Position numbers and translations under genes: made by a program | The notes under the pieces: model-generated | The model's database searches: none | What the model saw: only the letters and a program-made list of their open reading frames with translations | What the model was told of the DNA's origin: nothing | Shown here: positions 43,210 through 52,555 of the stretch, piece after piece | Position numbering within the stretch: position 1 is the stretch's first letter | Layout of the letters: every line of letters begins with the position of its first letter | Assembly: GCA_964636985.1 (NCBI GenBank) | Contig: CAZWSX010000014.1 | Span: 62,001 to 126,000 of the forward strand | Reading direction: 5' to 3' | Length of the DNA: 64,000 nucleotides | From: CAZWSX01 sp964636985 | GTDB lineage: Bacteria; Planctomycetota; Planctomycetia; Pirellulales; Pirellulaceae

Positions 43210-44670
43210 TTAGCGCCGGATCTGCATGCGTTGTGATTGTTTGGCAGTTGCCGGCGACGCTTTGCCATCAGCCGGAGCTCGCGAAATAGCGCCCGAGAAC
43301 TTGTCGGGCGAGACCCAAATCAATTTGTCTTCCAGCGGATGGCTGGTCGCCTTCACGCCTTGCGCCTCGCGGGCGAGGTCTCGCTCGTTCATCGCCAGCT
43401 TCGCCAGATCGTTCTCTCCCAGGTGCATATGAACCGCGGCCAGGTTTTGCCAGGCGGTGGGCTGCGCCGAAACACTCACGCTCCGCAGCAGTGCTCCCTT
43501 GGCAAGTTCGTACTGACGAAACTCCGCGTACAGGACGCCAAGCTCGTTTGACGCCAGGTAATTGTCGGGAGCGATTCGCAAGGCTGCTTGCTGGCAAGCC
43601 ATCGCCTTGGAGGCATGCAGCTGAGCGGCGGGCGTCGGATCGTTCCGCAGTGCCATGTGAGCGCGGCCGAAGCCGTAGAGCGCGTGCGAGGCCACGCGGC
43701 TGGTGCCGCCCGCCCGAGCTAGTTCGCTTACGGCGTAGTCGAGGTAACGCTGCACCGCATTGATCGGGTTCACGTTGCCGGCACCCTTGAGAACAGGCGT
43801 TCGATGTGTTTCGACGATCGACGCGATATCGACGTCGGCATCGACTTCGCCATTGTGGGGCATCAGGTCGTCGATCTCTTCCAACGCTCGCAGACCCGCT
43901 GCGAGCGACTGGCCGAACGCACCTTCGTCGTTCGAGGCGAGCCCAGCCTGGGCATCGAAGGCCCGCGTGAGCGATCGCATGGCGGAAATGAATTCGGTCC
44001 TGGCGGCGAAGAAGGCCTGGCGATCTCCGAGCTTGAGTCCGCGGCGAATGTGCTCCATCGCTTCGGCTTCGATACTGATCATCTTGGGGCCGCTGAATGC
44101 GATGTCAGGAAGAACAGGCTTCAAGCGGCGAGGTTGGTCCTCTTCCAATGCGATCGAGTCCGCCCCGTTTGTGACGTAGGGATTTGTAATGGCCGCGGAA
44201 GTCGTTGCGGTCATCGCCTGACCAGGTCGAGCCGTCTGCAGGTTATCGCTCGGCATCGGCACGCGTGGCGACCGGGCGGCCGCCAGTTCGGGACGCGAAT
44301 CGACTTCTGTTTCGGCGATCTCGGAGAGAGTATCGTCCGTGAAATTGTGAGTGCTCCGCTCTGCTACCGTTGATCCTTGTGACGACTCGCTCGGCAGAAT
44401 TGTCGCCACCTCAGGCTTCACGAGCGGGACTGCGCTGTCGACGATTTCGTGCGTCAATGTCCGCGGCGAAGCATCGCTGCTCTTCGCGGCGACAGGCATT
44501 TTTTCGCGTTGGACTTTGATGTCCCGCGCCGGATGACGCGGCGAACTCGAAACGACGGGCCGACTCGCGCGAGAGGTTCGCGAACGAGACGTCCACGAAT
44601 TCACGGTGAGTGCCGCTCCGGCAACGGCCAGGCCCACCGCGGCGATCCAGATTCGAGGTAGTCGTTCCAT
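43210..44670 (-). CDS. TPR-like protein of an export operon
   Basis: A 486-residue protein. An N-terminal membrane helix is at about residues 8-24 (WIAAVGLAVAGAALTVN). A Ser/Pro/Arg-rich linker runs to about residue 190, then a helical repeat domain. TPR-type helices are clear at about 350-430 (KAMACQQAALRIAPDNYLASNELGVLYAEFRQYELAKGALLRSV and AWQNLAAVHMHLGENDLAKLAMNERD). It precedes the polysaccharide export gene by 40 bases and probably assists assembly or scaffolding of that system. The long palindrome at 44746 is upstream of its start. Confidence 0.75.
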   Translation of the reverse strand: MERLPRIWIAAVGLAVAGAALTVNSWTSRSRTSRASRPVVSSSPRHPARDIKVQREKMPVAAKSSDASPRTLTHEIVDSAVPLVKPEVATILPSESSQGSTVAERSTHNFTDDTLSEIAETEVDSRPELAAARSPRVPMPSDNLQTARPGQAMTATTSAAITNPYVTNGADSIALEEDQPRRLKPVLPDIAFSGPKMISIEAEAMEHIRRGLKLGDRQAFFAARTEFISAMRSLTRAFDAQAGLASNDEGAFGQSLAAGLRALEEIDDLMPHNGEVDADVDIASIVETHRTPVLKGAGNVNPINAVQRYLDYAVSELARAGGTSRVASHALYGFGRAHMALRNDPTPAAQLHASKAMACQQAALRIAPDNYLASNELGVLYAEFRQYELAKGALLRSVSVSAQPTAWQNLAAVHMHLGENDLAKLAMNERDLAREAQGVKATSHPLEDKLIWVSPDKFSGAISRAPADGKASPATAKQSQRMQIRR

Positions 44671-44745
44671 GGCACATCCATGTGTCAGTCGTGTTCGCCA
44701 ACCATCGCAAGCTCCGCTCGCGACTATCGTTGGTTGGATCTATTC

Positions 44746-44781
44746 AGTCCTGTTTAGTTCTATATAGAACTAAACAGGACT
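44746..44781. promoter_or_regulatory. Perfect 36-bp palindrome upstream of the TPR/export operon
   Basis: The half-site AGTCCTGTTTAGTTCTAT is followed by its exact reverse complement, giving a 36-base palindrome centred on TATA at 44763/44764. It ends 76 bases upstream of the TPR gene ATG (on the minus strand) and is much AT-richer than its surroundings. As DNA it is an ideal dyad for a dimeric or tetrameric regulator; as RNA it would form a long hairpin. No copy of the sequence is found elsewhere in the window. Confidence 0.6.
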
Positions 44782-44908
44782 AAGAACAACTCACCAGCAT
44801 GATCGTCCAGCTGGCGCGATTGGTCGCAAGGAAACGACAGCGATGACAGCGCGACAGCCGACCCGCGCTGCTAGGACCGATACAACTGGACCAACAGGAA
44901 CAAGGCGG

Positions 44909-44943
44909 CAAAAAAGGAAGGGACCGAAGTAGTCCGATCCCTT
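44909..44943 (-). terminator. Rho-independent terminator for the oxidoreductase operon
   Basis: On the minus strand AAGGGATCGGACT pairs with ACTTCGGTCCCTT (about 11 paired bases including two G-U pairs and one mismatch) and is followed by CCTTTTTT. It is 62-96 bases beyond the stop at 45005, in the expected orientation. Confidence 0.75.
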
Positions 44944-45004
44944 ACGCCAGCGGCATTGCCGTTACGCGCGTCAAAGCTTACCAGGCTGGAAATCTCTCGC
45001 TGGC

Positions 45005-46054
45005 CTAGATCTCCACCGTCTTGCGAGTGGCGGCCGATTCCGCTTGTTTGCTGCACAACAGAAGGGCGTCGCGGGCCAACTCGCCGGAGATGATAGGCGA
45101 TGGCTTTCCTTCCTTGATCGAGTGCACGAATTCCTCGATTTCGGCCTCGAAGGCAGTGAGCATCGGATCGCCGGCGGGCATCTCCGGCCGTTCGACTCCG
45201 CCATGCGAATTGAGCACGGTCACCGGCGTTGCGATCGCGGGAACTCCACCGGCCAACGCGGCGAATTCGAAAAAGACGGTCGCGTTTTCGAAGTGAATTT
45301 CGTAGGCATGGGTGAACGGGCGGCCTTGCTGCATCACGACTCCGCTGGCGGCGCTCACGACGATTTCCGGGTCGTCAAAGCCAAACACCGAGTGGCAGTA
45401 CGAAACGGTCCCCGACTTCGAACGTCCAACGGAAGTCACCGATTTCGGCATGCCGAACATCATGCGAATGAAGTGGGCATCGTGCACGTGCAAGTCGATC
45501 AGTGGCCCGCCGACTTTGGTCAGATCGTAAAAGTCTTCCAGCCACAGCGGGTCCGAAATGATTCGCCGGAAGTGCCCGCCGAGCAGTTTGCCCCAGCGGC
45601 CGTCGGCGACTGCTGCGCGAATCAACTGGTACTCCGGCAAAAAGGGCAACACGTGCCCCACCAGCACCTGGCGGTTGGCTTTCTTCGCGGCGGCCATCAT
45701 CCGATCGCATTCTTCTGCCGTGAGCGCCATCGGCTTTTCGACGAAGACATGCTTGCCTGCCTCGAGCGCGGCGATGGTCGCGTCGGCGTGCAGGTGCGGA
45801 GGGAGACACAAATCGACGGCATCGATCAGCGGATCGGCCAGCAGTTCATCCAGAGTTTCGTACTGTTTGACTTGCGACAAATCGACGACCGAGCCCGGCG
45901 GCCCGAAGTTCCCCTGGATACCGCGCCAGTCGCCCGAGCGCTTTTGGGGATCGCGCGAGGCAACGGCGGCCAGTTTCGCCGAGGAATGCTTGCGATAGGC
46001 CAAATAGTGAATCCAGCCCATGAAACCGATGCCGACCAAACCGATGCGAACCAT
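45005..46054 (-). CDS. Gfo/Idh/MocA family oxidoreductase
   Basis: A 349-residue NAD(P)-dependent dehydrogenase-like protein. The Rossmann start is IGLVGIGFMGWIHYLAYRKHSSAKLAAV, with the sheet end DAVDLCLPPHLHADATIAALEAGKHVFVEKPMALTAEECDRM (EKP intact). The catalytic-domain segment GGPLIDLHVHDAHFIRMMFG holds the usual Asp/His. It is cytoplasmic and the substrate is unknown. It lies 105 bases after an MFS carrier gene on the same strand and before a clear terminator, so carrier and enzyme may process the same sugar acid or polyol. Confidence 0.9.
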   Translation of the reverse strand: MVRIGLVGIGFMGWIHYLAYRKHSSAKLAAVASRDPQKRSGDWRGIQGNFGPPGSVVDLSQVKQYETLDELLADPLIDAVDLCLPPHLHADATIAALEAGKHVFVEKPMALTAEECDRMMAAAKKANRQVLVGHVLPFLPEYQLIRAAVADGRWGKLLGGHFRRIISDPLWLEDFYDLTKVGGPLIDLHVHDAHFIRMMFGMPKSVTSVGRSKSGTVSYCHSVFGFDDPEIVVSAASGVVMQQGRPFTHAYEIHFENATVFFEFAALAGGVPAIATPVTVLNSHGGVERPEMPAGDPMLTAFEAEIEEFVHSIKEGKPSPIISGELARDALLLCSKQAESAATRKTVEI

Positions 46055-46159
46055 CGAGAAATCTCCTCACGCTGTTGGATTGCGACTGCTCAGTGTATCG
46101 GCGGAGAGAGCTTCGTTGAACGTCCAATCGGAAACGAAATCAAGATCGCTCGCGAGCGA

Positions 46160-47470
46160 CTATTTCGTCGGCGACTCGGCAAGGTCTTCTCGCGGACGAA
46201 TCAGCAGCACCATGCCGGCGGAAAGAATGGCCAATCCCGCGAACACGCTGAAGATGACATTCAGTGGAATGTTGCGGTCTCGCATCGCACCGAAGCCCCA
46301 GTCGGCCAGGCCGCCGCAACTGATGCTGACGAAGTTCATAATGCCGTAGCCGGTCGCACGCAGACGCGGCGACGCGATCTGCGACAAGATGGGCATGTTG
46401 TTGCCGTCGAAAAAGCCCCACCCCAGCCCGAACAACACGAGGAAGCTGATTGCGATGGCAAGAGAACCGGCGTTCCCGACGCCGAAAATCGCCGGCACGA
46501 TCATCGCCATGCCGATGGCGCTGGTGTAAATGCGGCCGCGGATCGAACGCTGCATCCATGCATCGGCGAGTACTCCTCCGACAACGGCGCCCACGATTGC
46601 CGCGATCTGCCACGGGATGGTGGCGAGCGCCCCGGCCGGCCCCTGCCCGAGATCGAATTCCTTCTTGATGATCGCCGGCATCCAGTCGCGGACCACCCAT
46701 CCTGCCATCGCGGGCAACGTGAAATAGCCGACCAGCAAAAGAAAGGAACCATTTCCCAGCAAGTTACGAAGGATGTCGCCCAGTTGCGAGGTCGTCTCGC
46801 TCGAGGGCAGCGCTTTCTGCGTCACCACCGTTCTCGCGTCGCGAATCGTCAGAACCAACGGCACGGCATACAACATTCCCACGACGCCGCATGCCGTAAA
46901 GGCGAAACGCCATCCCAGCGCCGGGTTGTCGGCGACGTAGCCGCCGAATCCCCCGGCGATCACACCTAGATAAATCCCCATTTGGTGGAGGCCGATCGCT
47001 TGCGATCGGGTCGCCCCGACGTGGTAGTCGGCGATCAATGCCAAAGCCGCGGGCATGTAGAAGGCTTCGCTGATCCCCATCAGCGAGCGTGCGACCAGCA
47101 ACTCGTTGTAGCTGGTGACTTGCCCCGTCCAGCCCGTCACCGCCGACCAGATGAAAAGGCTGGCGCAAAGCGTAAATCGCCGGCTATAGCGGTCGGCGAT
47201 AAATCCTCCTAACAAACTGAACGTCGCGTAAACCCATTTGAACTGCCCGAGCATCAAGCCCCACAGAGCGTCCCGATTTTCCGCCTCGCCGAGGCTGGGA
47301 ATCGATTGCATCACCGATTCACGCATCGATGCCAACATCTGGCGATCGAGGTAGTTCAGCAGCGCGACCGGAACCAAGAGCGCCACGATCAGCCAGGCTG
47401 TCCAGCGTCCACCGTCGCTCGCGGGCGAGACAGAAGTTGTTTTGTTGGGTGGTGTATAGGGATTCTGCAA
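46160..47470 (-). CDS. MFS transporter (spinster/ACS-like)
   Basis: A 436-residue 12-helix carrier. The N-terminal motif NYLDRQMLASM (D-R in helix 1 as in the ACS/spinster groups) and the loop 2-3 motif GGFIADRYSRRFTL are clear; EAFYMPAALALIADYHVG is in helix 4. The only possible start is TTG 47470, because no in-frame ATG lies before the first helix and an upstream stop closes the frame. The start lies just two bases from a 14-bp tandem duplication. It is probably co-transcribed with the following oxidoreductase. Confidence 0.88.
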   Translation of the reverse strand: MQNPYTPPNKTTSVSPASDGGRWTAWLIVALLVPVALLNYLDRQMLASMRESVMQSIPSLGEAENRDALWGLMLGQFKWVYATFSLLGGFIADRYSRRFTLCASLFIWSAVTGWTGQVTSYNELLVARSLMGISEAFYMPAALALIADYHVGATRSQAIGLHQMGIYLGVIAGGFGGYVADNPALGWRFAFTACGVVGMLYAVPLVLTIRDARTVVTQKALPSSETTSQLGDILRNLLGNGSFLLLVGYFTLPAMAGWVVRDWMPAIIKKEFDLGQGPAGALATIPWQIAAIVGAVVGGVLADAWMQRSIRGRIYTSAIGMAMIVPAIFGVGNAGSLAIAISFLVLFGLGWGFFDGNNMPILSQIASPRLRATGYGIMNFVSISCGGLADWGFGAMRDRNIPLNVIFSVFAGLAILSAGMVLLIRPREDLAESPTK

Positions 47471-47472
47471 GG

Positions 47473-47500
47473 TCTCGATTCTTTCGTCTCGATTCTTTCG
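47473..47500 (-). repeat. 14-bp tandem duplication at the MFS start
   Basis: TCTCGATTCTTTCG is present twice in direct succession on the plus strand, two bases before the TTG start codon of the MFS gene. On the coding strand it reads CGAAAGAATCGAGA twice, replacing a normal ribosome site. This may alter or weaken initiation. Confidence 0.6.
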
Positions 47501-47515
47501 GCCAGCAGTTGCTAG

Positions 47516-50008
47516 TTACTTTGCGACTTGCGGTGCCGCCGTGCTTCGCCGCTCGCGATGGCGATGATCGGCTAGCGCCGCCCCGATGGCGTCGACTTCC
47601 CGTTCGGCGCGCTCGTTGTCTTCGGGAGAAAACGATTGCCCGCCGAATCGCACATGGTAGAGCGTTTCGCAAAGGTCGACGACCCACCGTGCCGCTTGTG
47701 GCTGGGCCGGCTCTATCGCCATCGCCATTCTACGGCCGAATTCGCGAGGGGTTTCGCCGGGGAGTCGCGGCATTTGGTACCGCGCGGCCAGTCGCAGCAG
47801 CCGGCGAAAGAACGGTGGTGTCTGCGCATCTAACTTGGTTCGTTCGCGAAGCGAAACGCGTCGACGATAGATTGCCGTTCCCATGCCCACCGCCAGCGCC
47901 GTGAGGCTGACGACACCCAACACGCTGGTGATTCGTCCATCGCGTTGCAGGTCGCGGATCATCTGCGTCAATCGCCACTGGCGCCAGTCGACATTCCACC
48001 AGGAAGCATTGTTCGTCTTGGCAGGCGCCGGAGGACGGGCCTCGGGGCCGCGGCCTTGCTGCGCCTCTTCGGGGTTCGGATTGCGGGCGTTGTTCAGATC
48101 GAGAACGAAGTCGCTCCACAACACTTCCATGTACTGCACGAAATCGTAGTACCACGAAAACCAGCCGGCGTAGTCGCCGCGGTTCTGCGCTTCGTTGGTC
48201 GGCGTTGGATCAAGCCGCAGCCAGGCTCCATGCGGGAACATCGCCAGCACGTCGGCCTCGGTCTTTTCCTCGTCTTCTACGAACTCGATTTCAGATGGGG
48301 GAATCGCCTCGGGCGGCACGAAGGCCTCGACCCATGCGTGGCAATCCGATTCTCGCAACTGGTAGAAGTGTCCAATGGGGTTGTATTGCCCGCCGCGGAA
48401 CCCAACACAAACGCGGGATGGAATGCCCTGGCTGCGGAGCATCATGGCCAGCGCCGAAGCGAAGTACTGGCAATGGCCGGTCTTATGGTTCACCAGGAAG
48501 TCTTCGATCGGATCGAGGTTTGGATCGCGCGGCTGATTGGCGTTGAGCGAGTATTTGAAATCGCCCGGGCCGGAAAGAACGTTTTGAAGATACTTGGCGA
48601 TCTGGTAGGCGTTCGGATTGACGGCCCCCGATTGACGCACCAGTCGATCGGCCTCGGCCTTGAGACGCGGAAATCGTTTCTCGCGAAAGTCGCGTGCTTC
48701 CTCGACTTGCTGTTTCATGCGCTCCAGCGTGACCGGCGAGCCATCAAAGAGTTCGGGCGCGGTCAACGACATCTGCGACGCCCCCACCAGGCCCCCGACC
48801 CTCACGCTGTAGCGGAAGTCGCGGTTCGTGTCGCGCATGGCAGTTCCCACGCGGAACAGCTTTCCGTCGTCGATACTGTTCTTTATTCCCTCCGGAGTGC
48901 GCTCGTCCAGATAGACCGGCCGCATCGAAAACAAAGTCGCATCGTTGGCCGGCTCCATCACAATTTCTTGTACGTAGGTCACCACGCTCGGCGGGGGCGG
49001 AGCCAGCGGCGCGCGAATGCTCAGTTGCGGCTGCTGCTTGACTCCAACGGCTTCCCACACCTTGGTCTCGACGTTGTACGAGTGGAGCGCCACTCCCTGA
49101 AAATAGAGTTCCCGACCTCCAAAATCGATCGCTTGTCCGCCGGGAACGGAGATTGCAACTTTCGCCACAGGATCAGGCGACTGGAGCAGCGTCCCCAGCC
49201 GTTCCAGCGACACAAACGGCGAAAACCCCACTCGCCCCTGGCGGCCCGAGCGTCGGCTCGCATCAGCGCCCGCCCGCGGTGAAAAGACGTAGAACACGCC
49301 CGCGATCGCAAGCGATGTCGCCAGGATCACCATGCTTCGTCGGGCGAGCTGGCTTCGTGCATAGTCGACGACCAGCCGCGGCCGATCGTGTTTTCCCGCA
49401 AGCTGTGAGGGGCTGGAACTCGCTTCCGCGACGGGCGGCACAGGCGTCGGCGTTTTTCCCCAGTTCCAAGGGAGCGGGAATCTCATCCCCTCGGGATCTC
49501 TGCCGGCGAATCGCTCCAGCTGTTGAAACGCAAAGAAATAGCCTGCCGAGAAAAATGCCGCGACCACGTAGATCGCAAAGAAATACGCAAAGCGCGTGTC
49601 GGGCCGAATCGCGGCGCCAACCACAACGCTCAACAGCGTCAGTACGAGCAACTGCCAGTAAAGGCGAGTCGACTTGGTCTGATGGAGCACGATCAGCTGA
49701 AGCACGACGAGCAAGCGACCAATCAAATGGAGTTGGATATCGGCTTGTTCTTGGTTGCGCTGATCGCTGAGATACGCACCAATGAATCCCCGCAGACCGA
49801 CCGACACAACTCCAATCGCCAGGATGTTGCCCGCCATTCGCGGAATGCTGATCCACCGCAACCAGTCGGTGAAGATCAGCGATGTAACGCACCCGACCGC
49901 GAGCAACACCGCGATCCCCCAATCGTTTCGCGCCGACGCGAGCATCGCCGCCGACGATATCGCCATCGCCGCGATGCAGAGACGAAAGTGGAATTGCCAG
50001 TTCATCAT
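47516..50008 (-). CDS. Transglutaminase-like TgpA family protein
   Basis: An 830-residue membrane protein of the TgpA/DUF3488 type. About six helices occupy residues 1-170, another one is near 230, then a periplasmic transglutaminase core. The Cys nucleophile is in HKTGHCQYFASALAMMLRSQGIPSR, the His in SDCHAWVEAFVP, and the Asp in GAWLRLDPTP. A further helix is near residue 690, followed by a cytosolic DUF4129-like tail (ETPREFGRRMAMAIEP). It is third in a MoxR-DUF58-TgpA operon, with 31 bases separating it from DUF58. Such operons are thought to act in envelope maintenance. Confidence 0.92.
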   Translation of the reverse strand: MMNWQFHFRLCIAAMAISSAAMLASARNDWGIAVLLAVGCVTSLIFTDWLRWISIPRMAGNILAIGVVSVGLRGFIGAYLSDQRNQEQADIQLHLIGRLLVVLQLIVLHQTKSTRLYWQLLVLTLLSVVVGAAIRPDTRFAYFFAIYVVAAFFSAGYFFAFQQLERFAGRDPEGMRFPLPWNWGKTPTPVPPVAEASSSPSQLAGKHDRPRLVVDYARSQLARRSMVILATSLAIAGVFYVFSPRAGADASRRSGRQGRVGFSPFVSLERLGTLLQSPDPVAKVAISVPGGQAIDFGGRELYFQGVALHSYNVETKVWEAVGVKQQPQLSIRAPLAPPPPSVVTYVQEIVMEPANDATLFSMRPVYLDERTPEGIKNSIDDGKLFRVGTAMRDTNRDFRYSVRVGGLVGASQMSLTAPELFDGSPVTLERMKQQVEEARDFREKRFPRLKAEADRLVRQSGAVNPNAYQIAKYLQNVLSGPGDFKYSLNANQPRDPNLDPIEDFLVNHKTGHCQYFASALAMMLRSQGIPSRVCVGFRGGQYNPIGHFYQLRESDCHAWVEAFVPPEAIPPSEIEFVEDEEKTEADVLAMFPHGAWLRLDPTPTNEAQNRGDYAGWFSWYYDFVQYMEVLWSDFVLDLNNARNPNPEEAQQGRGPEARPPAPAKTNNASWWNVDWRQWRLTQMIRDLQRDGRITSVLGVVSLTALAVGMGTAIYRRRVSLRERTKLDAQTPPFFRRLLRLAARYQMPRLPGETPREFGRRMAMAIEPAQPQAARWVVDLCETLYHVRFGGQSFSPEDNERAEREVDAIGAALADHRHRERRSTAAPQVAK

Positions 50009-50039
50009 GGCTTGTTTGTCTTCGCGATCGGTTTTCCAA

Positions 50040-51293
50040 TCACGCGCTCACGCCTTCGCTCTTGGGAGCTTCGTCGGTTTCGGAAACGAGTTCTTCCAGG
50101 TTGTCGGGCGGAGTCCACTGGAAGTACGCATCAAGTTCCTGCGCGGAGGCGTCGATCCACAACGCTTCCTTCGCTATTTTATGCCAGTTCGCAGGGAGTC
50201 CAGTATCGCTGGCGGGGGGGCACTCTTGTCGACTTCGCGTCGAAACAATGGCGACCCTGGTATGCTTCATCCATTGATCGGTGACGAACGTCACGGCGTT
50301 TTGCCAGTGATTCGCGGCACCGGTCTTTGCAACAGCAAGCCGTTCCAGATTCTCCCGCAAACTTGCGGCCGAGGACCGGACATTCCAATACTCCGATGTC
50401 GCGCCAACGACCGCGATCGTCAGCGTCGTGTTGCCCGAGAATCCTATTCCTTCGGCCACCGTGGCGGCGAACGCAAGGATTCGTTCGGCAACTGCTTCGA
50501 GAGCCGGGGAAGGTTCTTTGTCTCCCGTGAACAAGTCCAGGAGCAAAGCGATTTGGTGATTCCTGGACTGTTCGAACTGCCGGACAGCCAACCTTCCAAG
50601 GCGAGCCGACGTTCGCCAGTGAACCCAGCGGGGGCTATCGCCCGGCCGCCATTCGCGAAGGCCGAAAAACTCGCCGTCGTCCAAACTTCGCCGGTGTCGG
50701 GCCTGACCGCTTCCGTCCGACTGCCCGCCCGCCCAGCTTTTCCAGGGACGTAGAACCACGCCCGTCTTGGGCGTCGCCAGGCAACGGGAGGTCAACGGGA
50801 CTTCATAGGCCACTTCGACAAGTCCCATCGGGGCTCGGGTGGCAATCCGAAGAGGCCCCAGCACGTGCCAACCGCGTTTGGCAAATCGGCACACCCAACG
50901 CAGCGCGACGGGTGTTGCGCCGACCATCGGGACGAGCGATTCGGCCTTCGCAAAGGTAACACCGCGAACCAGGCGGTCCGCTTTCGCTTCGGCCAGGGCG
51001 ATGCGTTCCAGAACCTCCACGCTCGAGGCTGTCGAACGCTTGTCGAGCTTGCGAATCTCGATGCGAAAAGGGACGTCGCTCCCGACGACGGCGATTTCCG
51101 GGGCGTCGCGCTCGATCCGCAGTCCGCGGAGAGCCTTAGCAGCGATCCGCCACTGCAATAAAAGCGGAGCCATCATCAGCCCCGCGAGCGCTACCAGATG
51201 GCTCACGTCGCGGAGGACCGCGCCGCCGAGCACGAAGGCAATGATCCCCAGGTAGTACCAACCCTCGGTTGATAATCGCACGCGTCGTCGCAA
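50040..51293 (-). CDS. DUF58 (von Willebrand A-like) protein
   Basis: A 417-residue protein with two N-terminal helices (about residues 10-45) and the DUF58 signature DDGEFFGLREWRPGDSPRWVHWRTSARLGRLAVRQFE near residues 190-230. It is followed by a vWA-like strand ALLLDLFTG that lacks a full MIDAS (DxSxS). It is the usual adaptor partner of MoxR ATPases. Start TTG 51293 has GAGG upstream at about ten bases; a GTG at 51281 is an alternative. It lies between moxR (57 bases) and the transglutaminase gene (31 bases). Confidence 0.9.
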   Translation of the reverse strand: MRRRVRLSTEGWYYLGIIAFVLGGAVLRDVSHLVALAGLMMAPLLLQWRIAAKALRGLRIERDAPEIAVVGSDVPFRIEIRKLDKRSTASSVEVLERIALAEAKADRLVRGVTFAKAESLVPMVGATPVALRWVCRFAKRGWHVLGPLRIATRAPMGLVEVAYEVPLTSRCLATPKTGVVLRPWKSWAGGQSDGSGQARHRRSLDDGEFFGLREWRPGDSPRWVHWRTSARLGRLAVRQFEQSRNHQIALLLDLFTGDKEPSPALEAVAERILAFAATVAEGIGFSGNTTLTIAVVGATSEYWNVRSSAASLRENLERLAVAKTGAANHWQNAVTFVTDQWMKHTRVAIVSTRSRQECPPASDTGLPANWHKIAKEALWIDASAQELDAYFQWTPPDNLEELVSETDEAPKSEGVSA

Positions 51294-51350
51294 AATGGGC
51301 TATGCCTCGCTGGGACCAGGTTTGCGGGACTGCCTAAACAGGGTGCGCGA

Positions 51351-52352
51351 TCAAACGGGTACCGCGACTTCGTCCACGATCGAACGAAGCACGGTTTCCA
51401 CCGCCTCGCGCTGGGTTCCTTGCGCGTAGCCCTTGGCCACGACCCGGTGGGAAAGAGCCGAGACGGCCAGGGATTTGATATCGTCGGGAATCACATACTC
51501 GCGGCCATCCAAAACGGCGTGCGATTGTGCTGCGCGATAAAGGCTGAGCATCGCCCGCGTGCTCACGCCCACATGCAGGTGAGGAGACTCGCGGGTGGCA
51601 TGAACGATCGACAGCAGATACTCCGACATGCTCTCGTCGACCTTCACTTGCCGAACGCGGTGCTGCAAAGCGACGACTTGTTGCGGGGATAGGACGGACC
51701 CCAATTCATTGACAGGTTCTCCCTCCCGGTGCGACCGCAGGATCTTGCGCTCCGCATCGCGGTCGGGATATCCCATCGAGACGCGCAGCAAGAACCGGTC
51801 GAGCTGGCTTTCCGGCAGCACATAGGTCCCCTCGTACTCGAAGGGATTCTGAGTGGCGATCACCAGAAAGGGTTGGGGCAACGGGTTCGGCTTGCCGTCG
51901 ATCGAGACTTGCCCTTCGCTCATAGCTTCGAGCAAGGCGCTTTGAGTTCGCGGTGGTGCACGGTTGATTTCGTCGGCCAGGACGACGTTTGCGAAAATCG
52001 GCCCGGGCGTGTACGAGAACTCCGAGGTCTTCATATTGAAAACGCTGCTTCCCAGAATGTCGCTGGGAAGCAGGTCGGGCGTGAATTGAATCCGGCAGAA
52101 CTCTCCCGAAAGGCTCTTCGCCAGGGCTTTTCCAACCAGCGTCTTGCCCACCCCGGGAACGTCTTCAAGGAGGACGTGCTCACCCGCCAAAAGAGCGACC
52201 AGGCACAGCCGGACGACTTCCGGCTTTCCCAGAACCACCTCCTCAATATTACGGGTCAATCTTTGGATCAGGTTGGGGAGCGAATCGTCCGCAGGAAGCG
52301 GCGCCGGTCGAGGTTCTGACGCGGAGGGCTGCTCGGGCAGCTCGATCGACAT
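51351..52352 (-). CDS. MoxR-family AAA+ ATPase
   Basis: A 333-residue AAA+ chaperone-like ATPase. The P-loop is LLEDVPGVGKTLVGKALA, Walker B is VVLADEINRAPPRTQSALLEAMSEGQV, and sensor/Arg-finger regions include ATQNPFEYEGTYVLPESQLDRF. The C-terminal lid includes SVSTRAMLSLYRAAQSHAVLDGREYVIPDDIK in family form. It begins an operon with DUF58 and TgpA. MoxR proteins are thought to insert cofactors or fold partner vWA proteins. The 200 bases upstream show no clear promoter. Confidence 0.95.
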   Translation of the reverse strand: MSIELPEQPSASEPRPAPLPADDSLPNLIQRLTRNIEEVVLGKPEVVRLCLVALLAGEHVLLEDVPGVGKTLVGKALAKSLSGEFCRIQFTPDLLPSDILGSSVFNMKTSEFSYTPGPIFANVVLADEINRAPPRTQSALLEAMSEGQVSIDGKPNPLPQPFLVIATQNPFEYEGTYVLPESQLDRFLLRVSMGYPDRDAERKILRSHREGEPVNELGSVLSPQQVVALQHRVRQVKVDESMSEYLLSIVHATRESPHLHVGVSTRAMLSLYRAAQSHAVLDGREYVIPDDIKSLAVSALSHRVVAKGYAQGTQREAVETVLRSIVDEVAVPV

Positions 52353-52555
52353 GACGATTCCTTATTCGAGATCGAAACACGTTGTCGGAGGCTCAACGGC
52401 GGTTCGGCAACCCACCCTGAAAAGCGTACCCAAGTCTAACGACCTTCCCTCTGGCGGTGGAACGATCAACCTCCAACTTAACTCGTTCTGAATACGAGTG
52501 GGTAGAAGTGCAATAAATGGGGCTATTTCGCCAGCTGACGAGGTTCTGACCCGGC

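Noticed and set aside
45044..46969. A 641-residue open frame on the plus strand
   Set aside because: Antisense to the oxidoreductase and MFS genes; composition is His/Arg/Gln-rich as expected of a shadow of GC-rich codons.
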